Assembly: GCF_039537265.1 (NCBI RefSeq)
Contig: NZ_BAABAE010000002.1
Span: forward strand, 248,001-312,000
DNA: 64,000 bases
Direction of reading: 5' to 3'
Origin: Terrimesophilobacter bigeumensis
GTDB lineage: Bacteria > Actinomycetota > Actinomycetes > Actinomycetales > Microbacteriaceae
A program made the position numbers and the translations under genes. Every line of letters begins with the position of its first letter. Within the stretch, counting starts at the first letter, position 1. Positions 50,101 to 59,041 of this stretch are shown here, in pieces. The notes below the pieces were generated by a model. It ran no database searches. It had not been told where the DNA came from and worked only from the letters and a program-made list of their open reading frames with translations.

Positions 50101-50883
50101 CTAGGCCAGATCGATGGGTAGCAATGTCGGACGCTTCGGCTCCCGGCCGTCCCCTGACGACCTCCCAGTGAGCCGCCGCCCGATCCATGGGAGCACGTAG
50201 CCGCGCCAGTACGCGATGGTGCCCGGCCGTTTCAGCTCGAGTCGCTCGTCGCCCCAATCCGGTACCGCCACACCGAGACCGGTCAGCACATTGCTCGCGA
50301 CCCGGCGATGCCCGAGCGGATTGAGGTGCAGCTTGTCGACCGACCAGTAGCGCAGGTCGGTGAGCTCGGCATCCGCCCAGTTGTCGACGAACGTGACTTT
50401 CTCGGATGCCGGCACGCGCGCCCGCACGGCCCTGGCCAACTGCTCACCCCGCACCTCGATACGCGCGCCGAGCGGGATGTGCCGGGTCGGGTTGCCACCG
50501 CTCAGGAGCAGCACGTGGATGCCGGCGGCCATCGCCTTCTCGGCGGCCGCTGCCAGCCGGTCGGCCACCGACTCGACGGACACCTTCGGCCGCATGATGT
50601 CGTTGCCACCGCCGTTGAGGCTGAGCAGGTCGGGGCGGAGGGCGATCGCGGCATCCAGCTGCTCCTCGATGATCGGCCCGAGCAGGCGTCCCCGGATGGC
50701 CAGGTTCGCGTATCCGAACGGTGCAGCGCCGGGCGGTGCGGCCTGGCCGTCGCGTTCGCGCGCGGCGAGCGCGAGCCCGAGCGCGACGAGGTCCGCCCAT
50801 CCGCGCACCCCGCCATCCGGGAGGTCGTCGCCGACGCCCTCGGTGAAACTGTCGCCGATCGCGACGTAACTGCGAAACTGCAT
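50101..50883 (-). CDS. SGNH/GDSL hydrolase
   Basis: A 260-residue SGNH esterase/lipase. Block I is AIGDSFTEG (Ser about residue 11), block II Gly in ANLAIRGR, block III GGGNDI, and block V DKLHLNPLG (Asp/His). All four catalytic blocks are present and no signal peptide is seen, so it is cytoplasmic. Divergent from the DinB-family gene. Substrate unknown. Confidence 0.87.
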   Translation of the reverse strand: MQFRSYVAIGDSFTEGVGDDLPDGGVRGWADLVALGLALAARERDGQAAPPGAAPFGYANLAIRGRLLGPIIEEQLDAAIALRPDLLSLNGGGNDIMRPKVSVESVADRLAAAAEKAMAAGIHVLLLSGGNPTRHIPLGARIEVRGEQLARAVRARVPASEKVTFVDNWADAELTDLRYWSVDKLHLNPLGHRRVASNVLTGLGVAVPDWGDERLELKRPGTIAYWRGYVLPWIGRRLTGRSSGDGREPKRPTLLPIDLA

Positions 50884-50936
50884 GATCCGATCCCATCACA
50901 TTCGGCTTTCGATGCGGCCCAGTAGACTCGCCACCC

Positions 50937-51476
50937 ATGACGATCATCGACGACCACGGCCGTCTGGAGCCTCCACTCGCGGCCGACGAGGTCACCATGC
51001 TGCTGAGCTTCCTCGACTACCAGCGTGCAACCCTCGAATGGAAGACCCGCGGGCTCGATGCGAACGGCCTGCGCGCGAGCCTCGCGCCGACGGCGATGAC
51101 TCTCGGCGGCCTCCTGAAGCATCTCGCCTGGGTCGAGGACTACTGGTTCTCGCGCTGCCTGCACGGCAACGAGCCGGCTGCCCCATGGGATGCCGTGGAC
51201 TGGAGGGCCGACTCCGACTGGGAGTGGCATTCCGCCGCCGAGGACTCGCCCGAATATCTCCGCACACTGTGGGCGGATGCCGTCAACCGTTCGCGCGACC
51301 TCGTCGCCGACGCGCTCGCGCACGGCGGCCTCGACCGGGAGATCGCTCCCCGAGGCTCCGACGACCGCGGGGCGAGTCTGCGCTGGATTCTCGTCCACAT
51401 GATCGAGGAGTACGCTCGCCACAACGGCCACGCCGACCTGCTGCGCGAAGCCGTCGACGGTGAGACCGGAGAGTAG
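50937..51476 (+). CDS. DinB-family (DUF664) protein
   Basis: A 179-residue four-helix-bundle protein of the DinB/DUF664 group: MLLSFLDYQRATLEWKTRGL, then GGLLKHLAWVEDYWF with the first metal-site His, and WILVHMIEEYARHNGHADLLRE with the other two. Actinobacterial members include bacillithiol/mycothiol-dependent transferases; which thiol or substrate applies here is unknown. Its stop lies 20 bp before the SDR gene. Confidence 0.85.
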   Translation: MTIIDDHGRLEPPLAADEVTMLLSFLDYQRATLEWKTRGLDANGLRASLAPTAMTLGGLLKHLAWVEDYWFSRCLHGNEPAAPWDAVDWRADSDWEWHSAAEDSPEYLRTLWADAVNRSRDLVADALAHGGLDREIAPRGSDDRGASLRWILVHMIEEYARHNGHADLLREAVDGETGE

Positions 51477-51495
51477 CAGCGAAATAGGGAGCGGC

Positions 51496-52560
51496 GTGAG
51501 CGGCGAACGGGTTCTGGTCACCGGCGGTTCCGGGTTCGTCGGAGTACACTGCATCCTCGCCCTGCTGGCCGCCGGATACAACGTGCGCACGACGGTGCGT
51601 TCACTCGACCGCGAACCCGATGTGCGTGCCATGCTCTCCCGGGGCGGGGCCGAGCCCGGCGCAGCGCTCGAGTTCGTGAGCGCCGACCTGACCGATGACT
51701 CCGGCTGGGCGGATGCCGTGGCCGACTGCACCTACGTGCTCCACGTCGCCTCGCCGTTCCCCGGCCGCGAACCGAAGAACGAGGATGAACTCATCGTCCC
51801 TGCCCGCGAGGGTGCGCTTCGGGTGCTTCGGGCCGCACGCGACGCGGGCGTCAGGCGGGTCGTACTCACCTCGTCCTTCGCCGCGGTCGGCTACGGCACC
51901 GCAGCGCTCGACCGGTCGTACACCGAGGAGGACTGGACCGATCCGACCGCCGACGTGAGCGCCTACGTCAAGTCGAAGACGTTCGCCGAGCGCGCGGCCT
52001 GGGACTTCGTGATGCGGGAGGGCAACGGGCTCGAGCTCGCGGTTGTGAACCCGGTCGGCATCCTCGGGCCGGCACTCGGCCCCGACACCTCGACCTCGAT
52101 CGACCTCGTGCTGCGGCTTCTCCGGGGCGCCGCGCCGGGGCTCCCCCGGGTCACCTTCGGCCTCGTCGACGTGCGCGACGTCGCCGACCTGCACGTGCGC
52201 GCCATGACCGACCCGGCCGCGAGCGGCGAGCGGTTCCTCGCGGTCGCCGACGGCATCCTGACCGTGCCCGAGGTCGCGGGCGTGCTTCGAGCGCGGCTCG
52301 GCGACCTCGCTCGCAAGGTGCCGACGCGCGTGCTCCCCGACTGGATGGTGCGTGTCGCGGCGTTCGTCGATCCCTCCCTGCGCGAGGTCTCGCGTCGTCT
52401 CGGCAACCACCGCGAGGTCTCGAACGCGAAGGCGAAGCGGATGCTCGGATGGGCGCCGCGCTCGAACGAGGACGCGATCGTGGCCACCGCCGAGAGCCTC
52501 CTGGGGCTTGGGCTCGTGCCCGGTGTCCGGGACGGCGACGGTCAGAACAGCAATGGCTGA
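51496..52560 (+). CDS. NAD-dependent epimerase/dihydroflavonol reductase-like SDR
   Basis: A 354-residue extended SDR. The NAD motif is VLVTGGSGFVGVHC, followed by HVASPFPG, the catalytic region with the SDR Tyr/Lys in SAYVKSKTFAERAAWDF, and NPVGILGPALG. This matches the dihydroflavonol 4-reductase/aldehyde reductase group that reduces ketones or aldehydes. The GTG at 51496 follows AGGGAG; the upstream frame overlaps the DinB gene. The last 19 bp overlap the convergent DUF72 gene. Confidence 0.85.
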   Translation: MSGERVLVTGGSGFVGVHCILALLAAGYNVRTTVRSLDREPDVRAMLSRGGAEPGAALEFVSADLTDDSGWADAVADCTYVLHVASPFPGREPKNEDELIVPAREGALRVLRAARDAGVRRVVLTSSFAAVGYGTAALDRSYTEEDWTDPTADVSAYVKSKTFAERAAWDFVMREGNGLELAVVNPVGILGPALGPDTSTSIDLVLRLLRGAAPGLPRVTFGLVDVRDVADLHVRAMTDPAASGERFLAVADGILTVPEVAGVLRARLGDLARKVPTRVLPDWMVRVAAFVDPSLREVSRRLGNHREVSNAKAKRMLGWAPRSNEDAIVATAESLLGLGLVPGVRDGDGQNSNG

Positions 52561-53426
52561 ATCGGGAGTGGTGCCACGGCCTGGGCGCCATCGACCAGCT
52601 GTTGCAGTTTTCTCGCAGTGAAGGGCGAACCGGCTCCACCGTTTTCCGGGTTGTCGAAGTAGGCGAAGACCTCTAGACCTTCGTCGGAGCCGCTACTTCG
52701 GGTACGCCGGCCTTCGATGAGTTCGGCCCAGCTCGCGAGCGTTTCATCGTCGTAGCCGCGGGGGAAGCGCCGAAGGTCGCCGTGGAACCGCAGGTAGCTG
52801 AAGTCGCTCGTGACCTCACGCAATTCCGGCCATTCCGGGGTATTGGTGATGACCGCGGCGACATTGTGATGGCGTAGGAGGTCGACGAACGCCGGGTCGC
52901 CGAAACTCGGATGACGCGCCTCGAAGGCGTGGCGGAGCGGGGCATCCGGCAGGTCGAGGATGCGGGGATCGACTCCGATGCCCGCCTCCGCGATGAGCGA
53001 TCGCACCTCATCGACCGAGTGCGGGAGCGTCGTGAGAAAGGCCGTCACGGCATCCGCATTGAATCGCAGATGTTCGGAGACCTGCCAGAGGATCGGCCCC
53101 AGTTTCTCCTGCAGCAGGGGAACACCCGAGGCGAAGAAAGCGGCCACAGTCCTCTCGGCGGCTCCGAGCGGGTTGTCGTGGGTGACACCGCGGTGGCCTT
53201 TGACGGAGAAGACGAAGTCAGCCGGCGTATCCGCGTACCACCCCAGGAAGTCTTCGGGCTTCTTCAGGCCATGAAACGTCGTGTTGATCTCGAGGGTCGC
53301 GAGGTTGCGTGATGCGAAACCGAGTCGCTCGTGCGCGGGGAGTCGTGGGGGATAGAAGTCCCCTCGCCAGGCCGCTTTGTCCCATCCGCACGTGCCGATG
53401 CGCACACGCGCACGATCGCTCCCCAT
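52542..53426 (-). CDS. DUF72 family protein
   Basis: A 294-residue TIM-barrel-like protein of the DUF72 (YecE) family: RVRIGTCGWDKAAWRGDFYPPRLPAHERL, LEINTTFHGLKKPEDFLGW, DFVFSVKGHRGVTH and YLRFHGDLRRFPRGYDDETLASWAE. The family is widespread and uncharacterised. The ATG at 53426 begins the conserved start; the longer upstream frame is a shadow of the peptidase gene. Confidence 0.85.
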   Translation of the reverse strand: MGSDRARVRIGTCGWDKAAWRGDFYPPRLPAHERLGFASRNLATLEINTTFHGLKKPEDFLGWYADTPADFVFSVKGHRGVTHDNPLGAAERTVAAFFASGVPLLQEKLGPILWQVSEHLRFNADAVTAFLTTLPHSVDEVRSLIAEAGIGVDPRILDLPDAPLRHAFEARHPSFGDPAFVDLLRHHNVAAVITNTPEWPELREVTSDFSYLRFHGDLRRFPRGYDDETLASWAELIEGRRTRSSGSDEGLEVFAYFDNPENGGAGSPFTARKLQQLVDGAQAVAPLPIQPLLF

Positions 53427-53466
53427 GAGGTCGCAGCTTAGCGGGACCCTCGGAGGCCCGCTGGAG

Positions 53467-54153
53467 TCATGGATTGAAGAGCTTCCAGTGCCCCTCCGAG
53501 ACCACCTCGACCGCCCCGTCGACCACCGTGATCGCCGTCTGATCGTCGATCGCGTACGTCGGGACCGGGATCCCGGACGCCCACTTCTCGATGTTGGCGA
53601 GGGAGGCGTCCTCCATCTCGGGATGGTCAAGATGCGGGTACAACGTGAAGTCCACGAACCCCAGTGCCCTCTCGGCTCCGACCCCCATGTCGCTGCCGTC
53701 GGGCACGAACTCCAGGTCGAACTCCGCATCGCAGTTGTACGGGGTCATCGCGATGCTCCCCGCGCTCACCCCCACGTAGACGAGCTCGGTGAGCGACGGC
53801 AGGAGATCCGCGAGGCCGGACTCCCGCATCCAGTGGCACAGGTAGAGCACGTCGCCACCCCAGACGAGCAGCGCGTCGGTCTCCCGAAGCGTGGGGACCC
53901 AGCTCTCCTCCCGGATGCTCGGGAGTGCGGTGAGTTCGAGCACCCCGACGGACTTCCAGCCCAGCTCGGTCAACGGGCCCTGCGCCTTCCCTGCGATGGC
54001 TCGCCACGCATTGGCACCGCCGCCGGGGAAGGGGTAGATCCCGGTCGGGACGATGAGCGCGCTGGACTCGGCGATCGGTTTGCCGAGGAGCCCGACGAGT
54101 GCGTCGGCGATACTCGGGTTGGTGATCCCGGAGGAGGTGAGTAGAAGCCTCAT
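53467..54153 (-). CDS. Peptidase S51 (dipeptidase E-like)
   Basis: A 228-residue peptidase of the S51 family. The nucleophile Ser is in VYVGVSAGSIAM, preceded by ALLVWGGDVLYLCHWM; DFTLYPHLDHPEME supplies other conserved residues. Dipeptidase E cleaves Asp-X dipeptides, and cyanophycinase is a related enzyme. Cytoplasmic, with no signal peptide. The start ATG 54153 begins RLLLTSSGI, the typical family start. Confidence 0.85.
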   Translation of the reverse strand: MRLLLTSSGITNPSIADALVGLLGKPIAESSALIVPTGIYPFPGGGANAWRAIAGKAQGPLTELGWKSVGVLELTALPSIREESWVPTLRETDALLVWGGDVLYLCHWMRESGLADLLPSLTELVYVGVSAGSIAMTPYNCDAEFDLEFVPDGSDMGVGAERALGFVDFTLYPHLDHPEMEDASLANIEKWASGIPVPTYAIDDQTAITVVDGAVEVVSEGHWKLFNP

Positions 54154-54292
54154 GACGATCTTCTCCTTCCTGTCGGGCCGGACTCGGCTCGGTCCCGGTC
54201 CGAGTGTAGATGCCGGCTCCGACCTCGCCCTGCACTTTGTCGGTGAGACGGCGCATACTGTTCGCACACCACACAGGACGGAGGAGTCCACC

Positions 54293-54724
54293 ATGACTAC
54301 GCTGCTCAACCCCTACCTCGGCTTCCGCGACAACGCCCGCGAGGCGATGGAGTTCTACAAATCCGTCTTCGGCGGCGAGCTCAGCGTCAGCACGTTCGCC
54401 GATTTCCACGCGAGTGAGGAGGTCGATGAGCAGGACCTCGTGATGCACAGCCAGCTCGACACCTCGAACGGGTTGACCATCATGGCTTCGGACACCCCCA
54501 AAGCGATGAACTACCAGCCGGGAAGCACCATCTCCATCTCGCTCAGCGGACTCAGCACAGACAATGACGAGCTTCGTGGCTATTGGGACCGGCTCCAGGA
54601 GGGCGCGGACATCACGATGCCGCTCGACACGGCCCCGTGGGGCGACCTGTTCGGAATGCTCACCGACCGGTTCGGCACCCACTGGATGGTCAGCATCGGC
54701 ACCGCCGGCAACACCGCGGCCTGA
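54293..54724 (+). CDS. PhnB-like VOC protein
   Basis: A 143-residue VOC protein of the PhnB/3-demethylubiquinone-like group: NPYLGFRDNAREAMEFYKSVFGGEL at the N-terminus and DTAPWGDLFGMLTDRFGTHWMVSI at the C-terminus. The group has no confirmed reaction. ATG 54293 follows a GGAGGAG ribosome site. It precedes the DUF1801 gene by 3 bp; these two likely form an operon. Confidence 0.87.
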   Translation: MTTLLNPYLGFRDNAREAMEFYKSVFGGELSVSTFADFHASEEVDEQDLVMHSQLDTSNGLTIMASDTPKAMNYQPGSTISISLSGLSTDNDELRGYWDRLQEGADITMPLDTAPWGDLFGMLTDRFGTHWMVSIGTAGNTAA

Positions 54725-54727
54725 TCG

Positions 54728-55069
54728 GTGACGGCGCCCGCCACCGTCGAGGAGTACCTTGCCGGTTTTCCGGATGACGTGCGCACGATCCTCGAGAACG
54801 TGCGTCAGGCCATCCGGAACGTGATCCCGGATGCCGACGAGCGGATGAGCTACGGCATCGTGCGGCTTGAGATCGTCGGCCGTCACGCGATCTACTTCGG
54901 CGGGTGGAAGAAACACGTCGGCCTCTACCCGATTCCCGGGCTCGACGACGAGTTGGAGTCGCTCATCGCGCCGTACCGCGCGGCCAAGGACTCCGTGCGC
55001 TTCCCTTATGCGAAGCCGATCCCCTACGACCTCATCGAACGAGTCACCGCGCACATCGCCGGGCGCTGA
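54728..55069 (+). CDS. DUF1801 (YdhG-like) protein
   Basis: A 113-residue protein of the DUF1801 family: TVEEYLAGFPDDVRTILENVRQAIRNVIPDADERMSYGI then AIYFGGWKKHVGLYPIPG and VRFPYAKPIPYDLIERV. A relative in Bacillus is known as an iron chaperone (frataxin-like), but that role is not shown here. GTG start 3 bp after the PhnB-like gene. Confidence 0.85.
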   Translation: MTAPATVEEYLAGFPDDVRTILENVRQAIRNVIPDADERMSYGIVRLEIVGRHAIYFGGWKKHVGLYPIPGLDDELESLIAPYRAAKDSVRFPYAKPIPYDLIERVTAHIAGR

Positions 55070-55087
55070 TTCGGATGATGCGGTCGT

Positions 55088-56008
55088 CTACCGCCGCACC
55101 TTGCCGCTGAGCCCGGCGAGCATCGCGAGGATCGAGGGCTTCGCCGCGACCCAGGCGACCGCCATGACGACGAGCGACAGGACGAAGATGCCGAAGCCCC
55201 ACCACGACTGATCGTCGCGCACGGCGTACATGTGGTTGAGGTTGTTGAGTGCTCCTGTGGTGAGTACGAGGAACACGTGCACGACGATGAAGAGCACGAA
55301 GTAGAGCATGACCGGAAAGTGGATGAGGCGTGCGAGCTGGACCGGGTAGACGCGCTCGAGCGGCTTCCAGCGCGCGGCGAGCCCCGGCGTCATCCGCAAG
55401 CCCGTGATCACGGCGAGTGGCGCGGCGATGAACACCGTCACGAAGTAGGCGAGCACCTGCAGCGCGTTGTAGTTGACCCAGCCCATCTCGAGCGGCCAGT
55501 TCAGTGAGGCGTACTGGATGCCGGCGGACAGCGCGTTCGGGAAGATGTCCCAGCTCGTGGGCACGATGCGCGCCCACTGCCCTGTGACGAAGATGAGTAC
55601 GTAGAAGAGGATGCCGTTGAGAACCCACAGCGAGTCGACACTGATGTGGAACCACTGGTGGATGCTGATCCGCTGCGGTTCGCCCTTCGTGCGCAGGAGC
55701 CCGGTGTTGTTGCGGGTCCAGTACGCTGCGGGCCGCTTCGTCGTGCGGATGAGCCATCCGGAGCGGATGACGAAGAGGATGAAGAAGGCGTTGAGGAAGT
55801 GCTGCCAGGCGAGCCATGCGGGGAACCCGACGGGTGTCCCCGCCGGGAGTTCGCTTCGCCCCGGGTAGGTGGTCAGAAACGATTGCACGCCTGGCAGGCT
55901 GCGCAGCCAGATCGCGATGGCGACGACTACGCCCGCGAGGACGATGAGCGCGGGGATGATCCAGACCAGGCTGAACCAGCGGCTTTGCCGAAACGTCGCC
56001 AGCGTCAT
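55088..56008 (-). CDS. Cytochrome b561-like membrane protein linked to ETF
   Basis: A 306-residue integral membrane protein with about five or six membrane helices. Histidines in or next to helices (AWQHFLNAFF, ISIHQWFHISVD, LIHFPVMLYF, IVVHVFLVL) look like heme b ligands, as in thiosulfate-reductase/formate-dehydrogenase cytochrome b subunits. Its start overlaps the etfA stop by 4 bp, so it is the third gene of the etfBA operon. An electron path from ETF to the membrane quinone pool through this protein is a plausible inference. Confidence 0.78.
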   Translation of the reverse strand: MTLATFRQSRWFSLVWIIPALIVLAGVVVAIAIWLRSLPGVQSFLTTYPGRSELPAGTPVGFPAWLAWQHFLNAFFILFVIRSGWLIRTTKRPAAYWTRNNTGLLRTKGEPQRISIHQWFHISVDSLWVLNGILFYVLIFVTGQWARIVPTSWDIFPNALSAGIQYASLNWPLEMGWVNYNALQVLAYFVTVFIAAPLAVITGLRMTPGLAARWKPLERVYPVQLARLIHFPVMLYFVLFIVVHVFLVLTTGALNNLNHMYAVRDDQSWWGFGIFVLSLVVMAVAWVAAKPSILAMLAGLSGKVRR

Positions 56009-56964
56009 GCCTTCTTCGCTTTCACAGCCGCGATGAACTGCGGGACGACCTCGAACAGGTCGCCGACGATGCCGAAGTCGGCGATGTCGAAGATGGGGGA
56101 GTTCGCATCCTTATTGATCGCCACGATGGTCTTCGAGCTCTGCATTCCGGCGAGGTGTTGGATGGCACCGGAGATGCCGACCGCGATGTAGAGGTTCGGC
56201 GAGACGGTGGTGCCGGTCTGGCCGACCTGCAGGTTGTGCTCGCAGTATCCGGCGTCGACGGCCGCGCGCGAGGCGCCGATGGCCGCGCCGAGCGCATCCG
56301 CGAGCTCTTCGACGAGCACGAACTTCTCCTTCGAGCCGAGCCCGCGTCCGCCCGAGACGACGATGTCCGCCGCCTGCAGGCTGGGCCGCTCACTCGCGGC
56401 GGTCTCGACGTGGCGTGAGACGACCTCGGTCGTCGGGGCGCCGTCGCCGGAGATGTCGAGTTCGACGAGGGCTCCGGATGCGGCCGCAGCCGCTCCCTCG
56501 ACCGAGTGCGCCCGCAGCGAGATCACCGGCACGCCCTTGCCCGCCTTCGCGGTCACGGTGAACGCGCCGCCGAAGGCCTGCTGGGTCACGATGCCGTCTG
56601 CGGCCACGCCGATAGCGTCGCTCTGGTAGGCGCCGCCGATGCGCACGGCCAGGCGGGCGCCTGCCTCGCGGGCATCCGGGGAGTTGCCGACGATCACGGC
56701 GGCCGGGTTCGCTGCGGCAACCGCTGCCTCGAGGGCGGCGACCTGCGGGGTCACGAGCAGCGAGCCGGCGCCGGCGACGGATGCCGCATAGACCGTCGCT
56801 GCCCCGAGCGCTCCGAGCGTGGTCGCGAGCTCCGCTGCGGCTCCGGGTTCCGCGACGACGACCGCAGCCGGTTCCCCGATCACGGCGGCCGCGGCCAGAA
56901 GCTCAGCCGTCGCCGGGACGGGTGCGCCGTCGGAGAGTTCGACGAGAACGAGTACCTGTGACAT
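56005..56964 (-). CDS. etfA: Electron transfer flavoprotein alpha subunit
   Basis: A 319-residue ETF alpha subunit. The C-terminal FAD-binding domain shows VVSGGRGLGSKEKFVLVEELADALGAAIGASRAAVDAGY, QVGQTGTTVSPNLYIAVGISGAIQHLAGM and INKDANSPIFDIADFGIVGDLFEVVP. ETF takes electrons from acyl-CoA dehydrogenases. It is encoded 11 bp downstream of etfB, divergent from an acyl-CoA dehydrogenase gene, which is a likely electron donor. Confidence 0.93.
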   Translation of the reverse strand: MSQVLVLVELSDGAPVPATAELLAAAAVIGEPAAVVVAEPGAAAELATTLGALGAATVYAASVAGAGSLLVTPQVAALEAAVAAANPAAVIVGNSPDAREAGARLAVRIGGAYQSDAIGVAADGIVTQQAFGGAFTVTAKAGKGVPVISLRAHSVEGAAAAASGALVELDISGDGAPTTEVVSRHVETAASERPSLQAADIVVSGGRGLGSKEKFVLVEELADALGAAIGASRAAVDAGYCEHNLQVGQTGTTVSPNLYIAVGISGAIQHLAGMQSSKTIVAINKDANSPIFDIADFGIVGDLFEVVPQFIAAVKAKKA

Positions 56965-56975
56965 CACGAGTCTCC

Positions 56976-57755
56976 CTAGATCAGTTTCGCCGAGGCGAGG
57001 TAGTCGGCGAGCTGCTGGCCGGCCGTGCCGTCGTCCTTGATGACGGTGCCGCCCTCGCGCGGGGGCTTCGGGGCGACCGTCTCGACGACCGACCACGAGT
57101 TCGCGCCACCTGCCTCACCGGCATCGATGCCGAGGTCGGCCAGGCCGAGTGTCTCCACGGGCTTCTTCTTGGCGGCGAGGATTCCCTTGAAGTTCGGGTA
57201 GCGTGCCTCGGCGATCTGCTCGGTGACCGAGACGAGAGCGGGAAGTGAGGCACGCACCTGCACGTGGCCGTCCTCGGTCATCCGCTCGCCGGAGACGGTA
57301 CCGTCATTCACCTCGAGGGTGCGCAGGAACGTCAGCTGGGCGAGCGCGAGCCGCTCGGCGAGCATTGCCGGAACCGCCGCGGTACGGCCATCCGTCGACT
57401 CGTTGCCGGCGATCACGAGGTCGAAGCCGCGGGGGGCCAGGGCTGCGGCGAGCGCGGCGGAGGTCTGCATCGCATCCGATCCGCCCAGCGCATCGTCGAC
57501 GATGTGGATGCCGGAGTCAGCACCCATCGCGAGCGACTTGCGAACGGCATCCTGTGCGTTCGACGGACCCATCGTGACGACGACGACCTCGCCGCCATTC
57601 GCTTCTTTGACGAGGAGCGCGGCCTCGACCGCTTTCTCGTTGATCTCGTCGATCACGACATCGCTGCTGCGGTCGACCCGCTTGGTCGACTCGTCGATGC
57701 GCCGATCGCTCCAGGTGTCCGGCACTTCCTTCACGAGCACTGCGATCTTCATCAT
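56976..57755 (-). CDS. etfB: Electron transfer flavoprotein beta subunit
   Basis: A 259-residue ETF beta subunit: MKIAVLVKEVPDTW start, the EAALLVKEANGGEVVVVTMGP strand, and the nucleotide-contacting FDLVIAGNESTDGRTAAVPAMLAERL. It forms the heterodimer with EtfA. Start is ATG 57755 or 57752 (two adjacent ATGs). Its promoter region is shared with the valine-catabolism operon and includes a perfect 8-bp inverted repeat. Confidence 0.93.
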   Translation of the reverse strand: MMKIAVLVKEVPDTWSDRRIDESTKRVDRSSDVVIDEINEKAVEAALLVKEANGGEVVVVTMGPSNAQDAVRKSLAMGADSGIHIVDDALGGSDAMQTSAALAAALAPRGFDLVIAGNESTDGRTAAVPAMLAERLALAQLTFLRTLEVNDGTVSGERMTEDGHVQVRASLPALVSVTEQIAEARYPNFKGILAAKKKPVETLGLADLGIDAGEAGGANSWSVVETVAPKPPREGGTVIKDDGTAGQQLADYLASAKLI

Positions 57756-57820
57756 GCCTACCATTCCACCACCGATTCGAATGCCGCTGCGATTCTCTTG
57801 GCGCTTTCCACACAACGATA

Positions 57821-57838
57821 TAGTTGGATGTCCAACTA
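57821..57838. promoter_or_regulatory. Palindromic operator between etfB and acyl-CoA dehydrogenase genes
   Basis: TAGTTGGATGTCCAACTA is an 8-bp perfect inverted repeat with a two-base centre, in the 136-bp divergent region. A TATGAT -10 box (57844-57849) for the rightward operon lies right next to it, so a bound repressor would cover the promoter. TetR-type regulators of fatty and branched-chain acid degradation use similar sites; none is encoded nearby. Confidence 0.65.
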
Positions 57839-57891
57839 AATTGTATGATGCCGGTGAGGACACAATCCAGCCCGGCTTCGAGAGGCTCATC

Positions 57892-59028
57892 GTGTACGCC
57901 ATCAGCGACGACCAGCAAGCCCTTGTCGACATGGTTCGGCAATTCGCGACCGAATCCCTCGCCCCGCACGCCGCGGAGTGGGATGAGACGCATCACTTCC
58001 CCCTCGACGTCCTGCGCGAGGCCGGCGAACTCGGCATGGGGGCGATGTACTCCCGCGAGGAGTTCGGCGGGGCAGGCCTCAGCCGTGCCGACGCCATCCT
58101 GATCTTCGAGGAGCTCGCCAAGGGCGACCCCACGATCGCCAGCTACATCTCCATCCACAACATGGTGGCCTGGATGATCGACGGCTACGGCAGCGACGCC
58201 CAGCGAGCGGAGTGGATCCCGAAGCTCGCCACCATGGAGCAGCTCGGCAGCTATTGCCTCACCGAGCCCGGGGCGGGGTCGGATGCCGCAGCGCTCTCGA
58301 CGCGCGCCGTGCGCGACGGCGACGACTACGTCATCAACGGCACGAAGCAGTTCATCTCCGGCGCCGGCTCCTCCGCGATCTACGTTGTCATGGCCCGCAC
58401 GGCCGACACCGGCAGCCGGGGCATCACGGCCATCCTCGTTCCGGATGGCACTCCCGGTCTCTCGTTCGGCCCGCTGGAGAAGAAGATGGGCTGGCACGCC
58501 CAGCCGACGAGGCAGGTCATCCTCGAGGATGTCCGGGTGCCGATCGCGAACCGCCTGGCCGAGGAGGGCGACGGCTTCGGCATCGCCATGAACGGGCTCA
58601 ACGGCGGGCGGCTCAACATCGGGGCGTGCTCGCTCGGCGGAGGGCAGGCGGCGCTCGACAAAGCCGTCGAATACGCGAAGAATCGCGAGGCCTTCGGCGG
58701 TCCACTAATCGACCAGCAGTCCATCCTGTTCGAGCTGGCCGACATGGACACCAAGCTCGAGGCCGCACGCACCCTGCTCGCCAGGGCGGCGGCCGCGCTC
58801 GACAACGGCGACGCCGACAAGGTTCGCCTGTGCGCGATGGCCAAGCGGGTGGCGACCGATGCTGGCTTCGAGGTCGCGAACTCCGCCATCCAGTTGCACG
58901 GGGGATACGGTTATCTCACGGAGTACGGCCTTGAGCGCATCGCCCGCGACCTTCGGGTGCACCAGATCCTGGAGGGAACGAACGAGATCATGCGTCTCAT
59001 CGTGGGCCGCAGTCTCCTCGGCAAGTGA
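57892..59028 (+). CDS. Acyl-CoA dehydrogenase (isobutyryl-CoA type)
   Basis: A 378-residue acyl-CoA dehydrogenase. Family motifs: YCLTEPGAGSDAAALSTRA, FISGAGSSAIYVVMART, YAKNREAFGGPLIDQQ, and IQLHGGYGYLTEYGLERIARDLRVHQILEGTNEIMR; the catalytic Glu lies in QILEGTNE. Context with 3-hydroxyisobutyrate enzymes points to isobutyryl-CoA to methacrylyl-CoA. Electrons would go to the divergently encoded ETF. GTG start preceded by GAGAGG. Confidence 0.9.
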   Translation: MYAISDDQQALVDMVRQFATESLAPHAAEWDETHHFPLDVLREAGELGMGAMYSREEFGGAGLSRADAILIFEELAKGDPTIASYISIHNMVAWMIDGYGSDAQRAEWIPKLATMEQLGSYCLTEPGAGSDAAALSTRAVRDGDDYVINGTKQFISGAGSSAIYVVMARTADTGSRGITAILVPDGTPGLSFGPLEKKMGWHAQPTRQVILEDVRVPIANRLAEEGDGFGIAMNGLNGGRLNIGACSLGGGQAALDKAVEYAKNREAFGGPLIDQQSILFELADMDTKLEAARTLLARAAAALDNGDADKVRLCAMAKRVATDAGFEVANSAIQLHGGYGYLTEYGLERIARDLRVHQILEGTNEIMRLIVGRSLLGK

Positions 59029-59041
59029 CCCGGAGGACACG

